Part shown: one piece after another, positions 18,114 through 25,161 of the stretch
How the letters are laid out: each line of letters starts with the position of its first letter
Numbering within the stretch: the stretch's first letter is position 1
Source of the DNA: JBBDWK01 sp040902885
Lineage (GTDB): Bacteria > Acidobacteriota > Terriglobia > Bryobacterales > Bryobacteraceae
DNA: 64,000 bases
Assembly (NCBI GenBank): GCA_040902885.1
Contig: JBBDWK010000057.1
Coordinates: 57,093-121,092 of the forward strand
Reading direction: 5' to 3'
The notes under the pieces: generated by a model
What the model was told of the DNA's origin: nothing
Databases searched by the model: none
What the model saw: the letters and a program-made list of their open reading frames with translations, nothing else
Program-made: the position numbers and the translations under genes

Positions 18114-18524
18114 TTTGAATCGCAGGCGAAACCGCCTGCGCCACCTTGACTATTCTAATGCTTGCCAGAGTGGGGCAGGCGGTTTCGCCAATAAGAATCT
18201 AGCTTGATGCTTGGATTCCCGAGATTGTGCCTGGATCGCCGGTCGCAAGCCGGCTTATGGGGAGTAATCCGAAACCGCATTCTCGACTTCGTGTCCAATC
18301 TGCTGTCGGGAAGGCTGTTAATCAACAGGAACCAAGCGAGGCATGCGGCCTCATCAGTTCGGCGCCGGCGAACCCGCGACGTCCAGCTTGGGAATCTTCG
18401 CTTCGATTGAAAACACAAGACAACCGCGCTCACTACGGTCAACTCAGACACAACGAAATCAGCAACTTCCGAAGCGCCCTGCATAAAACGTCTCTTAATG
18501 GAGGGTTATTGGAGTGGAGATTTT
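18114..18524. other. Gene-free stretch of 411 nt with short palindromes
   Basis: Besides the hairpin at 18121-18140 and the partial copy at 18175-18190, there is GCCGG-TCGCAA-GCCGGC near 18239-18255. No open frame here has convincing protein character; short frames on both strands look random. It sits between a core-like gene and the HEPN/DUF5343 pair and may be junk from past insertion. Confidence 0.4.
18121..18140. repeat. Perfect hairpin repeat, left edge of the accessory patch
   Basis: CGCAGGCG-AAAC-CGCCTGCG is an 8-bp stem with a 4-nt loop. A related sequence GGCAGGCGGTTTCGCC follows at 18175-18190 and GGGCGGTTTCGCCTGCCC recurs near 21702-21719. These appear to be one dispersed palindromic family, possibly REP-like. 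Confidence 0.55.
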
Positions 18525-19118
18525 TCATTCCATCAGCCGGAACCAGTCGCGAACGGTGAGCTGAAGGCGAACCTTCTCATCTTCAGCCAGGACACTGCAA
18601 TGCGCGATTGGCCCGCGAAGAGAATTTAGGCTTGCCATGACCTTCTCGACGGCCTTGCGGCTGGTGAAGAGACTGCCGAAAACGTCCCAATTTGTGATGA
18701 TGATGCCAGACAACTCGCCAAAAGTCGTGTAGTCCAGTTCGTCCATCGATCGGCGGGTTACACCGGCATCGAGTTCCTTCTGTATTCTCGCCGCCACGTC
18801 AGTTTTGATGTTTTGCGGCACGCGCTGGGTCGGCCACCAGTCCTCCGTTTTCTCGGCGGTTTCGATGGTCTCTGATACCAAGATGCGAATAGCTTTTTCG
18901 AGACAATAAAACACTTCGTAATGCCTTGCCATCGCCGCCGCTTCTTCGCGCAGCTTGGCATCGAACTGTGGATAGTAGACGTCCTCTACTTTCGTAGTGG
19001 TCGGAGCATGACCGAGATCCACCGAATACGCGACACCGACCCTGTGCAAATCCTCGGTCAGGATTTGGTTTGTCATTCCGAACACTTTGATTTTACTGAG
19101 GACTTCATTCCTTGCCAT
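18525..19118 (-). CDS. Swt1-type HEPN domain protein, putative ribonuclease toxin
   Basis: This 197-aa protein matches Swt1-family HEPN domains. Characteristic stretches are YEVFYCLEKAIRILV (about 66-80), DWWPTQRVPQNIK, LDYTTFGELSGIIITNWDVF, and the ribonuclease motif LRGPIAHC with Arg168-x4-His173. HEPN domains with an intact Rx4-6H motif act as RNases in toxin and phage-defence systems. Its ATG overlaps the end of the DUF5343 gene by 14 nt, so the two are made together. I infer a two-gene TA or abortive-infection unit with this as the effector. Confidence 0.75.
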   Translation of the reverse strand: MARNEVLSKIKVFGMTNQILTEDLHRVGVAYSVDLGHAPTTTKVEDVYYPQFDAKLREEAAAMARHYEVFYCLEKAIRILVSETIETAEKTEDWWPTQRVPQNIKTDVAARIQKELDAGVTRRSMDELDYTTFGELSGIIITNWDVFGSLFTSRKAVEKVMASLNSLRGPIAHCSVLAEDEKVRLQLTVRDWFRLME

Positions 19119-19746
19119 AGGAAAGCAGATGTTCTTTCAAGCTGCGGAATATCGCATTGAAGACGGCCTGATCCGTTGTGGCGGGCAGATTCAGATTTAT
19201 GGTGTAGGCCAGATTGACGCCGATTCCACGTTCGCTTATGTCTGCCGGCGGCTTTCCGTTGGAAGAGGCGGTTGCGGGCTCGGGGAGTGCAATAGCTTTC
19301 TCGGGAACCGCTTCTGCCTCGTCGAATTTGGCGAAGCTCTTAAGATTCTTCAAAGTCGCCAGTGTAAACTTCGCGGTCGCACTATCGGCTTCTGTCCCCG
19401 TTATCTGAACAATGGCAGCCAACAGCTCGGAGTCTTTCAGATCGTAGAAATATTCGTTGACGCTTTGCAGAGGTTTATAGCCAATTTTTATCGCCTTCGC
19501 GACTGCCGCGCCACCTGTCGATGGATTACGGAATTGCCGGTAAAGCTCGCTTGGCGCACCATCCGAGTTCACGAACCCGATTTTTTTTAAGAATGGGAGA
19601 ATCGCCCGTCCCGTACCGCCTTTAATATCCATCTTCGTCAGCACGAAGTCCACCGTCACACGGTCAGGAGTCGCTGCAGCGCGGATTTTATCTAACGCGG
19701 TTTTTATCGAACCGGGTGAGGCCAGGTACGGAAGATTTTCGGCCAA
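19105..19746 (-). CDS. DUF5343 domain protein, partner of the HEPN gene
   Basis: This protein of about 213 aa matches DUF5343: LPYLASPGSIKTALDKIRAA, GGTGRAILPFLKKIGFVNSDG, PSELYRQFRNPSTGG, IGYKPLQSVNEYFYDL, IVQITGTEADS, followed by a Pro/Ala-rich linker and a C-terminal domain (GIGVNLAYTINLNLPATTD ... NAIFRSLKEHLL). The first half looks like winged-helix DNA-binding modules. I chose TTG at 19746 because GGAG lies 8 nt upstream; a GTG 11 codons earlier (19779) has no ribosome-binding site. It precedes and overlaps the HEPN gene. An antitoxin or sensor role is inference; the family has no established function that I know. Confidence 0.75.
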   Translation of the reverse strand: MAENLPYLASPGSIKTALDKIRAAATPDRVTVDFVLTKMDIKGGTGRAILPFLKKIGFVNSDGAPSELYRQFRNPSTGGAAVAKAIKIGYKPLQSVNEYFYDLKDSELLAAIVQITGTEADSATAKFTLATLKNLKSFAKFDEAEAVPEKAIALPEPATASSNGKPPADISERGIGVNLAYTINLNLPATTDQAVFNAIFRSLKEHLLSYGKE

Positions 19747-19824
19747 AGCTATTTCTCCGCCCTCGGGTATAGGCGCCACAGAATTTTTTCGAGGGACAAG
19801 CGCATTATCTCATAAAGTGTAAGT

Positions 19825-20088
19825 TTATGAACACCTTGAGGCTATGCGGCGTGTTCCTTGAGCTTGCGCCGCCTCGGTCAGTTCCGCCATCGCCGCGGAA
19901 GACCCGCCACGATCAGGGTGTGCGGACATCGCCTTGCGCTTATAGGCGGCGTCGATCTCCGCATCGTTCGCGCCGGGGCGGATCTCCAAAATCTCCCAGG
20001 AGCTTTTGGGTGGGGGCAGCGCCACGAAGCCATCAAATGCTTTCTCGATCATGGTTCCACCATGGGCGGGGAGGGGCTCGCAGCCCAT
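19825..20088 (-). pseudogene. Decayed J-domain (DnaJ-like) protein
   Basis: The 87-aa frame carries a J-domain core: SSWEILEIRPGANDAEIDAAYK ... AHPDRGGSS, with the HPD tripeptide at residues 57-59. Plasmid- and phage-borne J proteins of this type are longer and have a preceding region ending in a motif like VERAFTGFAALPPP, here seen as MIEKAFDGFVALPPP (13-27). The part before it is only a short remnant (SKRASFAALMGCEPLPA, open back to about 20115), so most of the N-terminal domain is gone. It was probably brought in by mobile DNA. The ATG used is nominal. Confidence 0.5.
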
Positions 20089-20261
20089 GAGCGCCGCGAA
20101 GCTTGCGCGTTTCGACGGCCCGTTTGATCATTGGATACTTCCTGAATTCGCTTCACGACAGGCATGCTCAGTCTCGATACACTACGGGGTCACCCCTTAC
20201 AGCTGGCTATGTGTCTACGCCCACAGGCCACATCGAGAGGTAATCGCATCGGAGGAGCTGA

Positions 20262-20573
20262 ATGGCACAGGTTTCCCTTGGAATATTTGGCATTACAACC
20301 GCGCGTCACGTCGATGGCAAGATCGTCCGTCAAGTATTGGATCAGCTCGCGGCGCAAGATCCCGAGCTGCGAATACAGCTCTTCAACGCTGAGGGCACCG
20401 TCCGCAGCTTTATCACGGTCTATCTGAACGACGACGATGTTCGCTACCTACCGGAGAAATACAACACCTCTGTTGGACCCGACGATCGGATCAGCATCGT
20501 GCCCTCCATTGCCGGCGGAGGACCATCGGACCCGCCGACGTCGGTTACGCAGGGTGCGTGCCGATTCGGCTAG
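20262..20573 (+). CDS. MoaD/ThiS-like beta-grasp sulfur-carrier protein with a tail after Gly-Gly
   Basis: This 103-aa protein has the MoaD/ThiS/CysO pattern: a helix (KIVRQVLDQLAAQDPEL), then VRSFITVYLNDDDVRYLPEKY, and the C-terminal signature DDRISIVPSIAGG. In canonical carriers Gly-Gly is the very C-terminus and is adenylated by an E1-like enzyme. Here 17 residues follow Gly86 (GPSDPPTSVTQGACRFG), so a peptidase would have to remove them, as for some ubiquitin-like precursors, or the protein is not activated. A strong GGAGG precedes the ATG. Its last 20 nt overlap the next gene. No E1- or JAMM-type gene is in the window. Confidence 0.7.
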   Translation: MAQVSLGIFGITTARHVDGKIVRQVLDQLAAQDPELRIQLFNAEGTVRSFITVYLNDDDVRYLPEKYNTSVGPDDRISIVPSIAGGGPSDPPTSVTQGACRFG

Positions 20574-20886
20574 TTTGACTATTACTGTGGCTTCTTCGCA
20601 ACATAGTGTCGCCGACGTCGCGATGCTGGTGGATTCGATCGACAACCTCGTCATGGCATCGGTATGGGGAACCCTCGCCCAACCGGAGTTGTCAGATGAA
20701 AATCTGATATGGGCTCAGTCCACATTGTTAGAAACACTAGGTTCTTCAGAAAAAGCCGACCGTCGCTTTTTTCCACGTCTTATTGAAGTAATGAGTGCCG
20801 GTCGTCTCCTTAACCCTAACCGTGAACCGGCCGCTTTTGATTTTTCCGCCGATGACCCCTTGATGCCGGAGTACAGGCAGGCCTGA
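20554..20886 (+). CDS. Hypothetical protein in the MoaD-like operon
   Basis: About 110 aa, predicted helical and acidic (SVADVAMLVDSIDNLVMASVW; ELSDENLIWAQSTLLETLG; DRRFFPRLIEVMSAGRLLNP). I do not recognise a family. The GTG at 20554 is one possible start; a TTG at 20575 is another. Both place it overlapping or directly behind the beta-grasp gene, with 5 nt to the next gene, so the three genes look like one operon. The upstream extension of the frame to 20437 is only the shadow of the beta-grasp gene. Confidence 0.6.
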   Translation: MRADSASLTITVASSQHSVADVAMLVDSIDNLVMASVWGTLAQPELSDENLIWAQSTLLETLGSSEKADRRFFPRLIEVMSAGRLLNPNREPAAFDFSADDPLMPEYRQA

Positions 20887-20891
20887 ACGCC

Positions 20892-21335
20892 ATGTTAAAG
20901 CGTGCGTTGCGAGATAGAGATCCGCGACGATACCAGAGCCTATTTTCCTTTGCCCAAGTAAGACGTCTAGAACACCATTCACCGCTTGTTCTCGAAGCCG
21001 TCGCGATTATCGGGGCCGCGGCAGCACTACCCGCGATCCTGTTCTACGGATGTATGTGGGCGCTCTACTACGGCAGGCGCTCTGAGGCAGAGATCGGTAT
21101 CCGCGAAACCGAGCTCGCACTTAAACAAGAGGAGTTGAAGCAGAGCAAATTGCGAACCCAAGTCCAGGAGCATATTGCGGAAGCGGTGACACGCGGCCAA
21201 TTCCTGGCGGAGCCTCGCGAGATTCCCGAGTCGGTCTTGGCCGAAACCGCGCGAATCGCCACAACTACGATTTCTGACCTTGGCAAGATCCCCCTCATCG
21301 GCTCCATCACCCTCGGTTTCTCGAAAGGAAAGTAG
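20892..21335 (+). CDS. Single-TM protein with coiled coil, third gene of the MoaD-like operon
   Basis: This 147-aa protein has a short cytoplasmic N-terminus (about 30 aa), a strong hydrophobic segment near residues 32-57 (PLVLEAVAIIGAAAALPAIL then FYGCMW), a charged heptad-like region near 60-95 (EAEIGIRETELALKQEELKQ) that should form a coiled coil, and a C-terminal tail with PLIGSITLGFSKG. It could be a membrane anchor or an effector. I do not recognise a named family. The ATG follows the previous stop by 5 nt. Confidence 0.6.
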   Translation: MLKRALRDRDPRRYQSLFSFAQVRRLEHHSPLVLEAVAIIGAAAALPAILFYGCMWALYYGRRSEAEIGIRETELALKQEELKQSKLRTQVQEHIAEAVTRGQFLAEPREIPESVLAETARIATTTISDLGKIPLIGSITLGFSKGK

Positions 21336-21456
21336 AGGCCCGTCGGGATCGCTCCGCGACGACCCGTCGTGCGCTCTCGCGTACGAGCCGGGGACTCACG
21401 CCAGCCAGTTCGCACACCAACGAGAAATCCTCAATCGCGAGGCAGCTTGCGAAACT
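21307..21456 (-). pseudogene. Gene fragment on the minus strand (regulator-like tail)
   Basis: A frame of about 50 codons with no ATG encodes HSFASCLAIEDFSLVCELAG followed by VSPRLVRESARRVVAERSRR, a composition and pattern like the DFxLVCELAGLDPxxVR segment in small phage/plasmid-borne proteins. It is bounded by an upstream TAG and ends inside the 3' end of the TM/coiled-coil gene. I read it as the remains of a mobile-element gene; it is too short to name. Confidence 0.35.
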
Positions 21457-21720
21457 GTGCTTCTATGTAGTGGCGTTTAGGGAACGAGAAACGCCTATGC
21501 GGCCCCGCATCGAGTGTCACAGGGATGTAACGTCATGTCGGACTTGAGCTGTTGCGGTCCAGATACGGCGTTACGGGAAGCGCCGGATTAGGGTTCTGGA
21601 CGAATGGTCGCACCCGGAAGTCAATATTGGTCCAGACTGCCATGCACAACCGCATAGATAGAAACGGCGAGGAAGCTGGTGAGGCGTTAAGTTAGCGCTT
21701 ATGGGCGGTTTCGCCTGCCC
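21457..21720. other. Non-coding stretch at the right edge of the accessory patch
   Basis: It contains the hairpin GGCGTTT-N10-AAACGCC (21472-21495), with no T-run, and the palindromic GGGCGGTTTCGCCTGCCC near 21702-21719, which belongs to the same family as 18121-18190. No convincing gene. Confidence 0.4.
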
Positions 21721-22074
21721 ATGCCTTCTCACGATCCTGAGAATAGCGCGATAATGAGGCGAGCCCCTGACGTTATGAGCATGATTTCGTTTCGTCATCA
21801 ACCCTTGTCTCAGCCCGTCATGGAAGTGATGCGGCGGGCGCGAGTTCTGGCAGGCGAAGACAACGCCGATGAGATTACCGTCCATCATATCCAGGCGGCG
21901 CTTTCCCGGCCGGATCTTCGCCCCCATGACAGGCAGACGCCTGTTGCGGATATGCCTCTCTCAGCGGACGCAAAGCGCGTGCTGAAGCTGGCAACCGCCT
22001 CGGCGACGGATCGCAAATCGGTAACAGTGGATCACCTCCGTGCAGCTCTGATGCGCGAGATCGACGGGATCTGA
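21721..22074 (+). CDS. Stand-alone Clp N-domain (ClpA/B N-terminal repeat) protein
   Basis: Up to 117 aa with the two helical repeats of the Clp_N domain: FRHQPLSQPVMEVMRRARVL ... ITVHHIQAALSR (about 25-64), then LSADAKRVLKLATASATDRK with VTVDHLRAALMRE (about 79-114). In ClpA/B/C this domain binds substrates and adaptors; here no AAA+ modules follow, so it could be an adaptor or decoy. The start is unclear: ATGs at 21721, 21754, 21775 and 21781 are in frame, and the domain needs only the last. The base composition is like the core. Confidence 0.65.
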   Translation: MPSHDPENSAIMRRAPDVMSMISFRHQPLSQPVMEVMRRARVLAGEDNADEITVHHIQAALSRPDLRPHDRQTPVADMPLSADAKRVLKLATASATDRKSVTVDHLRAALMREIDGI

Positions 22075-22075
22075 G

Positions 22076-22774
22076 CTACCATTGAACGGCCACTCCCGGC
22101 GTAAGCGCCCACACCTTGGTTTCCGGCTGGTCTTTGATCAACTCCGCGAGCTCCTCGGGCCGGCCGGTGAGGGCGGGGAAGGTGCCGTAGTGCATCGGAA
22201 TCACCCGTTTCGGCTTCAGGAGGCGGCACGCCAGAGCCGCTTCGCGAGGGCTCATGGTGAAAAGATCGCCGATGGGCAGCAGGGCCAGCTCGGGCCGGTA
22301 GAGTTCCGCGATCAGTTGCATGTCCGTGAAGACGTTCGTATCGCCCGCGAAATACAGCTTGCGGCCGTCCTCGAAGCCCAGCACGTACCCGCAAGCCTCG
22401 CCGCCATAGATGATCGTGCCGTTGTCGAGAATGCCGCAACTGTGGACCGCGTGGGTCATGGTCACGGTGAGCGGTCCCACCTTCTGCGAGCCGCCCTTGT
22501 TCATGGCTTTCGGGTCGCGCACGCCTTGGCGCTCCAGCCAGTGGCAGATCTCGAAGATGCCGACCACCTGCGCCGAGTGCCGCGTCGCGAGCGGAACCGC
22601 GTCATGAATGTGATCGAAGTGGCCGTGAGAGACCAGGATGATGTCCACCTTGTCAATCGCGTAGCCGCTGGGAAACGCCGGATTGCCTTCCGTCCACGGA
22701 TCGAGAAGAACCACCTCGCCGGACGGAAGGCGCAGCTGGAACGTGGAGTGACCGAGCCAGGTGATTTCAACCAT
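22076..22774 (-). CDS. Metal-dependent hydrolase, UPF0173 (YtkL-like) MBL fold
   Basis: This 232-aa metallo-beta-lactamase-fold protein has the metal motif SHGHFDHI (HxHxDH), a later His in MTHAVHS, Asp in FAGDTNVF and His in PMHYGTFP, as in UPF0173 hydrolases; the natural substrate is unknown for most members. Length and N-terminus (MVEITWLGHSTFQL) match the family. TACAAT (22783-22788) lies 8 nt before the ATG with no Shine-Dalgarno, suggesting a leaderless transcript. It follows the GH3 gene's stop by few nt in convergent-free, same-strand order. Confidence 0.9.
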   Translation of the reverse strand: MVEITWLGHSTFQLRLPSGEVVLLDPWTEGNPAFPSGYAIDKVDIILVSHGHFDHIHDAVPLATRHSAQVVGIFEICHWLERQGVRDPKAMNKGGSQKVGPLTVTMTHAVHSCGILDNGTIIYGGEACGYVLGFEDGRKLYFAGDTNVFTDMQLIAELYRPELALLPIGDLFTMSPREAALACRLLKPKRVIPMHYGTFPALTGRPEELAELIKDQPETKVWALTPGVAVQW

Positions 22775-22780
22775 ACCGGA

Positions 22781-24589
22781 CTATTGTACGCGGGCGGGCA
22801 GCTCGATCCCGTATCCGGACGACGCGAATCCGGGGATGGAGACCGGTAGTTTGCCCTGAATCGGTATCTCGCCGAACAGGGCCTTGGCCACGGCGGTCTC
22901 CGCGGGCTGCACGGTGCTGAAGGTGGTCATGTAGGCGGCCACGTTGGGATAGTGGCGCAGCAGGTATGGATTGCCCAGTGACACGAGAAGAACGGGCTTT
23001 CCGGTAGCGATCAGAGATTCCAGAAATCTGGCGTACTTCGGCTGCATGCCCAGTGCGTGATAGGACCCGGCGGCGACGAAGGTGGAGATCACGATGCGGT
23101 CGCACGCGGCAGCGCGCAAGACGGTATCGTTCAACTGCGCTTCGGATACCGACGAGTCGATCTGCATTATGTAACCTTGCGGTGTCCGGCTTTGGATCTC
23201 CTGAAGCAGCGTCTGGCCTTGCGTTGCCCCGGACATGACGACGTAGCAGGTCTGTCCTATGCCGGGCAGCGGAAGCATTTCGTTGTTGTTGCGGACCAGC
23301 GTCACCGCGCGGTCCGCGATCTCCTGCGCGCGCTCGGCGGCTTCGGGATCGTCCATCACTTCGGAGACCGCCTCCACGTCCACCAGCCGCTTGCGATGCA
23401 GGCCCAGCCTTTCCTTGGCCGCGAGCACCCGCTTGACGCTCGCGTCCAAACGATGGCGCGAGATGCGGCCTTTCTGTACCGCGGCCACCACGGCATCGAT
23501 GGCGCCCACGGGGTCGGGCGGCATCATCAGGACGTCCGCGCCCGCTTCAATGGCACGCACCGCCGCGTCGCTGTTGCTGAATCCCTTCGCCACTCCACCC
23601 ATATCCAGCGCATCCGTGACCACGAGGCCGCGAAAGCCCAGATCGTCGCGCAGAAGATCCGTGAGCACGGCTCGCGAAAGCGTTGCCGGCGTCTCGGCGG
23701 AATCCAGGGCCGGCACGGCCAGATGGGCCGACATCACCGCATCCACGTTGGCCGCGATGGCGGCGCGGAACGGCGGAAGCTCCACGGACTCCAGGCGCTG
23801 CTTCGCGCCGGTGACCGTGGCCATGGCGAAGTGCGTATCCACCGTGGTATCGCCGTGTCCGGGAAAATGCTTGACGGCCGTGAGCACGCGCACGCGGGGA
23901 TCGGAATGCGCGCCTTCGATGAACGCCTCCACATGGCGGGAGACCTCATCCACGTTTTCGCCGAACGAGCGGATGTTGATGATGGGGTTATCAGGGTTGT
24001 TGTTGACGTCGGCGACCGGATAGAGCACCCAGTGCACACCCATGGCTCGGGACTCGCGCGCCGTGACGGCTCCCAGGTAGCGTGTGTAGCGGGGATCGCC
24101 GGTGGCGCCGAACGCCATGGCGTGCGGGAACAGAGTGGCGCCGTTCACGCGCATGGAAGCGCCGCGTTCGAAGTCGCCCGCGACAATGAGTGGAATTTCA
24201 GCGAGCTTCTGCATGCGGTTGGTGAAGGCCGCCACCGCATGCGGCTCGGCACGCCGCACCACGCCGTTCTTCACGCGATTTACGAGGATCATGCCGCCCA
24301 CACGCTCCTTGTTCACCAGCCTGACGAAGTCCCGATACTTTCGGGAGCGGGGGTGAGGGGTCTCGCCATAAAAGGGAATCACGACAAGCTGAGCCACACG
24401 CTCGCGCAGAGTCAGGCCGTTCAGCCATTTTTGCGTCGCGGACGCGACAGGCGCAGCCTTGGCCGCCGCCGTCTTCTTCTTGGCGGCTGCCGCAGGCTTC
24501 GGCGGCCAAGGCTCGGAGTAAGCCGCGCAACCTGCAAGGATCGCAAACAGCGGCGCCGCCAGAAGGAGCGGCAGCCGCGAAACTATCAG
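22781..24589 (-). CDS. Glycoside hydrolase family 3 lipoprotein (beta-N-acetylglucosaminidase-like)
   Basis: About 602 aa. A lipobox signal (SRLPLLLAAPLFAILAGC) is followed by a GH3 TIM barrel with the NagZ-type motif KHFPGHGDTTVDTHF and nucleophile Asp in VVTDALDMGG, then a C-terminal alpha/beta sandwich (about 430-600). It would remove beta-linked GlcNAc or glucose from glycans at the cell surface. No ATG, GTG or TTG is available between the lipoprotein signal and far upstream out-of-family sequence. The CTG at 24587-24589 overlaps the TGA of the preceding response-regulator gene (CTGA), with AAGG about 10 nt upstream, so I take CTG as start. Confidence 0.82.
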   Translation of the reverse strand: MIVSRLPLLLAAPLFAILAGCAAYSEPWPPKPAAAAKKKTAAAKAAPVASATQKWLNGLTLRERVAQLVVIPFYGETPHPRSRKYRDFVRLVNKERVGGMILVNRVKNGVVRRAEPHAVAAFTNRMQKLAEIPLIVAGDFERGASMRVNGATLFPHAMAFGATGDPRYTRYLGAVTARESRAMGVHWVLYPVADVNNNPDNPIINIRSFGENVDEVSRHVEAFIEGAHSDPRVRVLTAVKHFPGHGDTTVDTHFAMATVTGAKQRLESVELPPFRAAIAANVDAVMSAHLAVPALDSAETPATLSRAVLTDLLRDDLGFRGLVVTDALDMGGVAKGFSNSDAAVRAIEAGADVLMMPPDPVGAIDAVVAAVQKGRISRHRLDASVKRVLAAKERLGLHRKRLVDVEAVSEVMDDPEAAERAQEIADRAVTLVRNNNEMLPLPGIGQTCYVVMSGATQGQTLLQEIQSRTPQGYIMQIDSSVSEAQLNDTVLRAAACDRIVISTFVAAGSYHALGMQPKYARFLESLIATGKPVLLVSLGNPYLLRHYPNVAAYMTTFSTVQPAETAVAKALFGEIPIQGKLPVSIPGFASSGYGIELPARVQ

Positions 24590-25038
24590 GCGGCGCCGCC
24601 CTTGCTCTTGGCCCGGGCGGAAGAACGGTTGGACGCGGGGGGCTTGCGGCGGTTCACCAGACGGGTGACCGCGCGAATCAACTGGCTCACTTCGTTGGCT
24701 GTCTTGCCGATCACCGCGTCCGCCCCGGTAGTCGCCTCGCTCAATCCCAGGGGCTCGACGAAGCCCGACACCATGATGATCGGCAGCGCCGGACGAAGAG
24801 CGCGCAGGCGTTTGATCAATTGCATGCCATCCATCTTCGGCATGCGGTAATCCGTTATCACTAAATCGAACGACTGGGACGAGAAGCGGTGGAGCGCTTC
24901 GTCTCCGGAGCAGGCTGTGATCACCCGATGCCCTAACTCCTCCAGGATCGTGCGGCGCGCTACGAGTCCATGGCTGTTGTCGTCGACTAGAAGAATGGAA
25001 ACGCCGCCCCCGGTCCGGGACGGCAAGGTCTTTTGCAT
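24586..25038 (-). CDS. Stand-alone response regulator receiver protein
   Basis: About 150 aa; a receiver domain (VSILLVDDNSHGLVARRTIL; phospho-acceptor in LVITDYRMPKMDG; Thr/Ser in IMVSGF; Lys in IGKTAN) and a basic C-terminal tail (RRKPPASNRSSARAKSKGG). No output domain, so it may act in a phosphorelay or by protein contact. The ATG at 25036-25038 is preferred; a TTG 14 codons upstream is also open but overlaps what looks like a TTGACA -35 element. Its stop overlaps the GH3 start, suggesting coupled translation. Confidence 0.8.
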   Translation of the reverse strand: MQKTLPSRTGGGVSILLVDDNSHGLVARRTILEELGHRVITACSGDEALHRFSSQSFDLVITDYRMPKMDGMQLIKRLRALRPALPIIMVSGFVEPLGLSEATTGADAVIGKTANEVSQLIRAVTRLVNRRKPPASNRSSARAKSKGGAA

Positions 25039-25161
25039 TGGAACGGTGTGAGCGTAGCAAACGGATTGCGGGAGTGTCAATCAGGCCCGCATCAATATCT
25101 AAAATCGAAAGATTCAACTCTTGACAACCGGGGCGTTTTGTTACCGCGCTTGAAAGTATGG

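Noticed and set aside
23057..24850. Plus-strand open frame of 597 codons
   Set aside because: Antisense to the GH3 gene, which has clear catalytic motifs; the plus-strand product is His/Arg-rich with no domain.
24590..25117. N-terminal extension of the GH3 protein to 778 codons
   Set aside because: It is the out-of-frame shadow of the response-regulator gene, rich in Arg/Ser, and would bury the lipoprotein signal.
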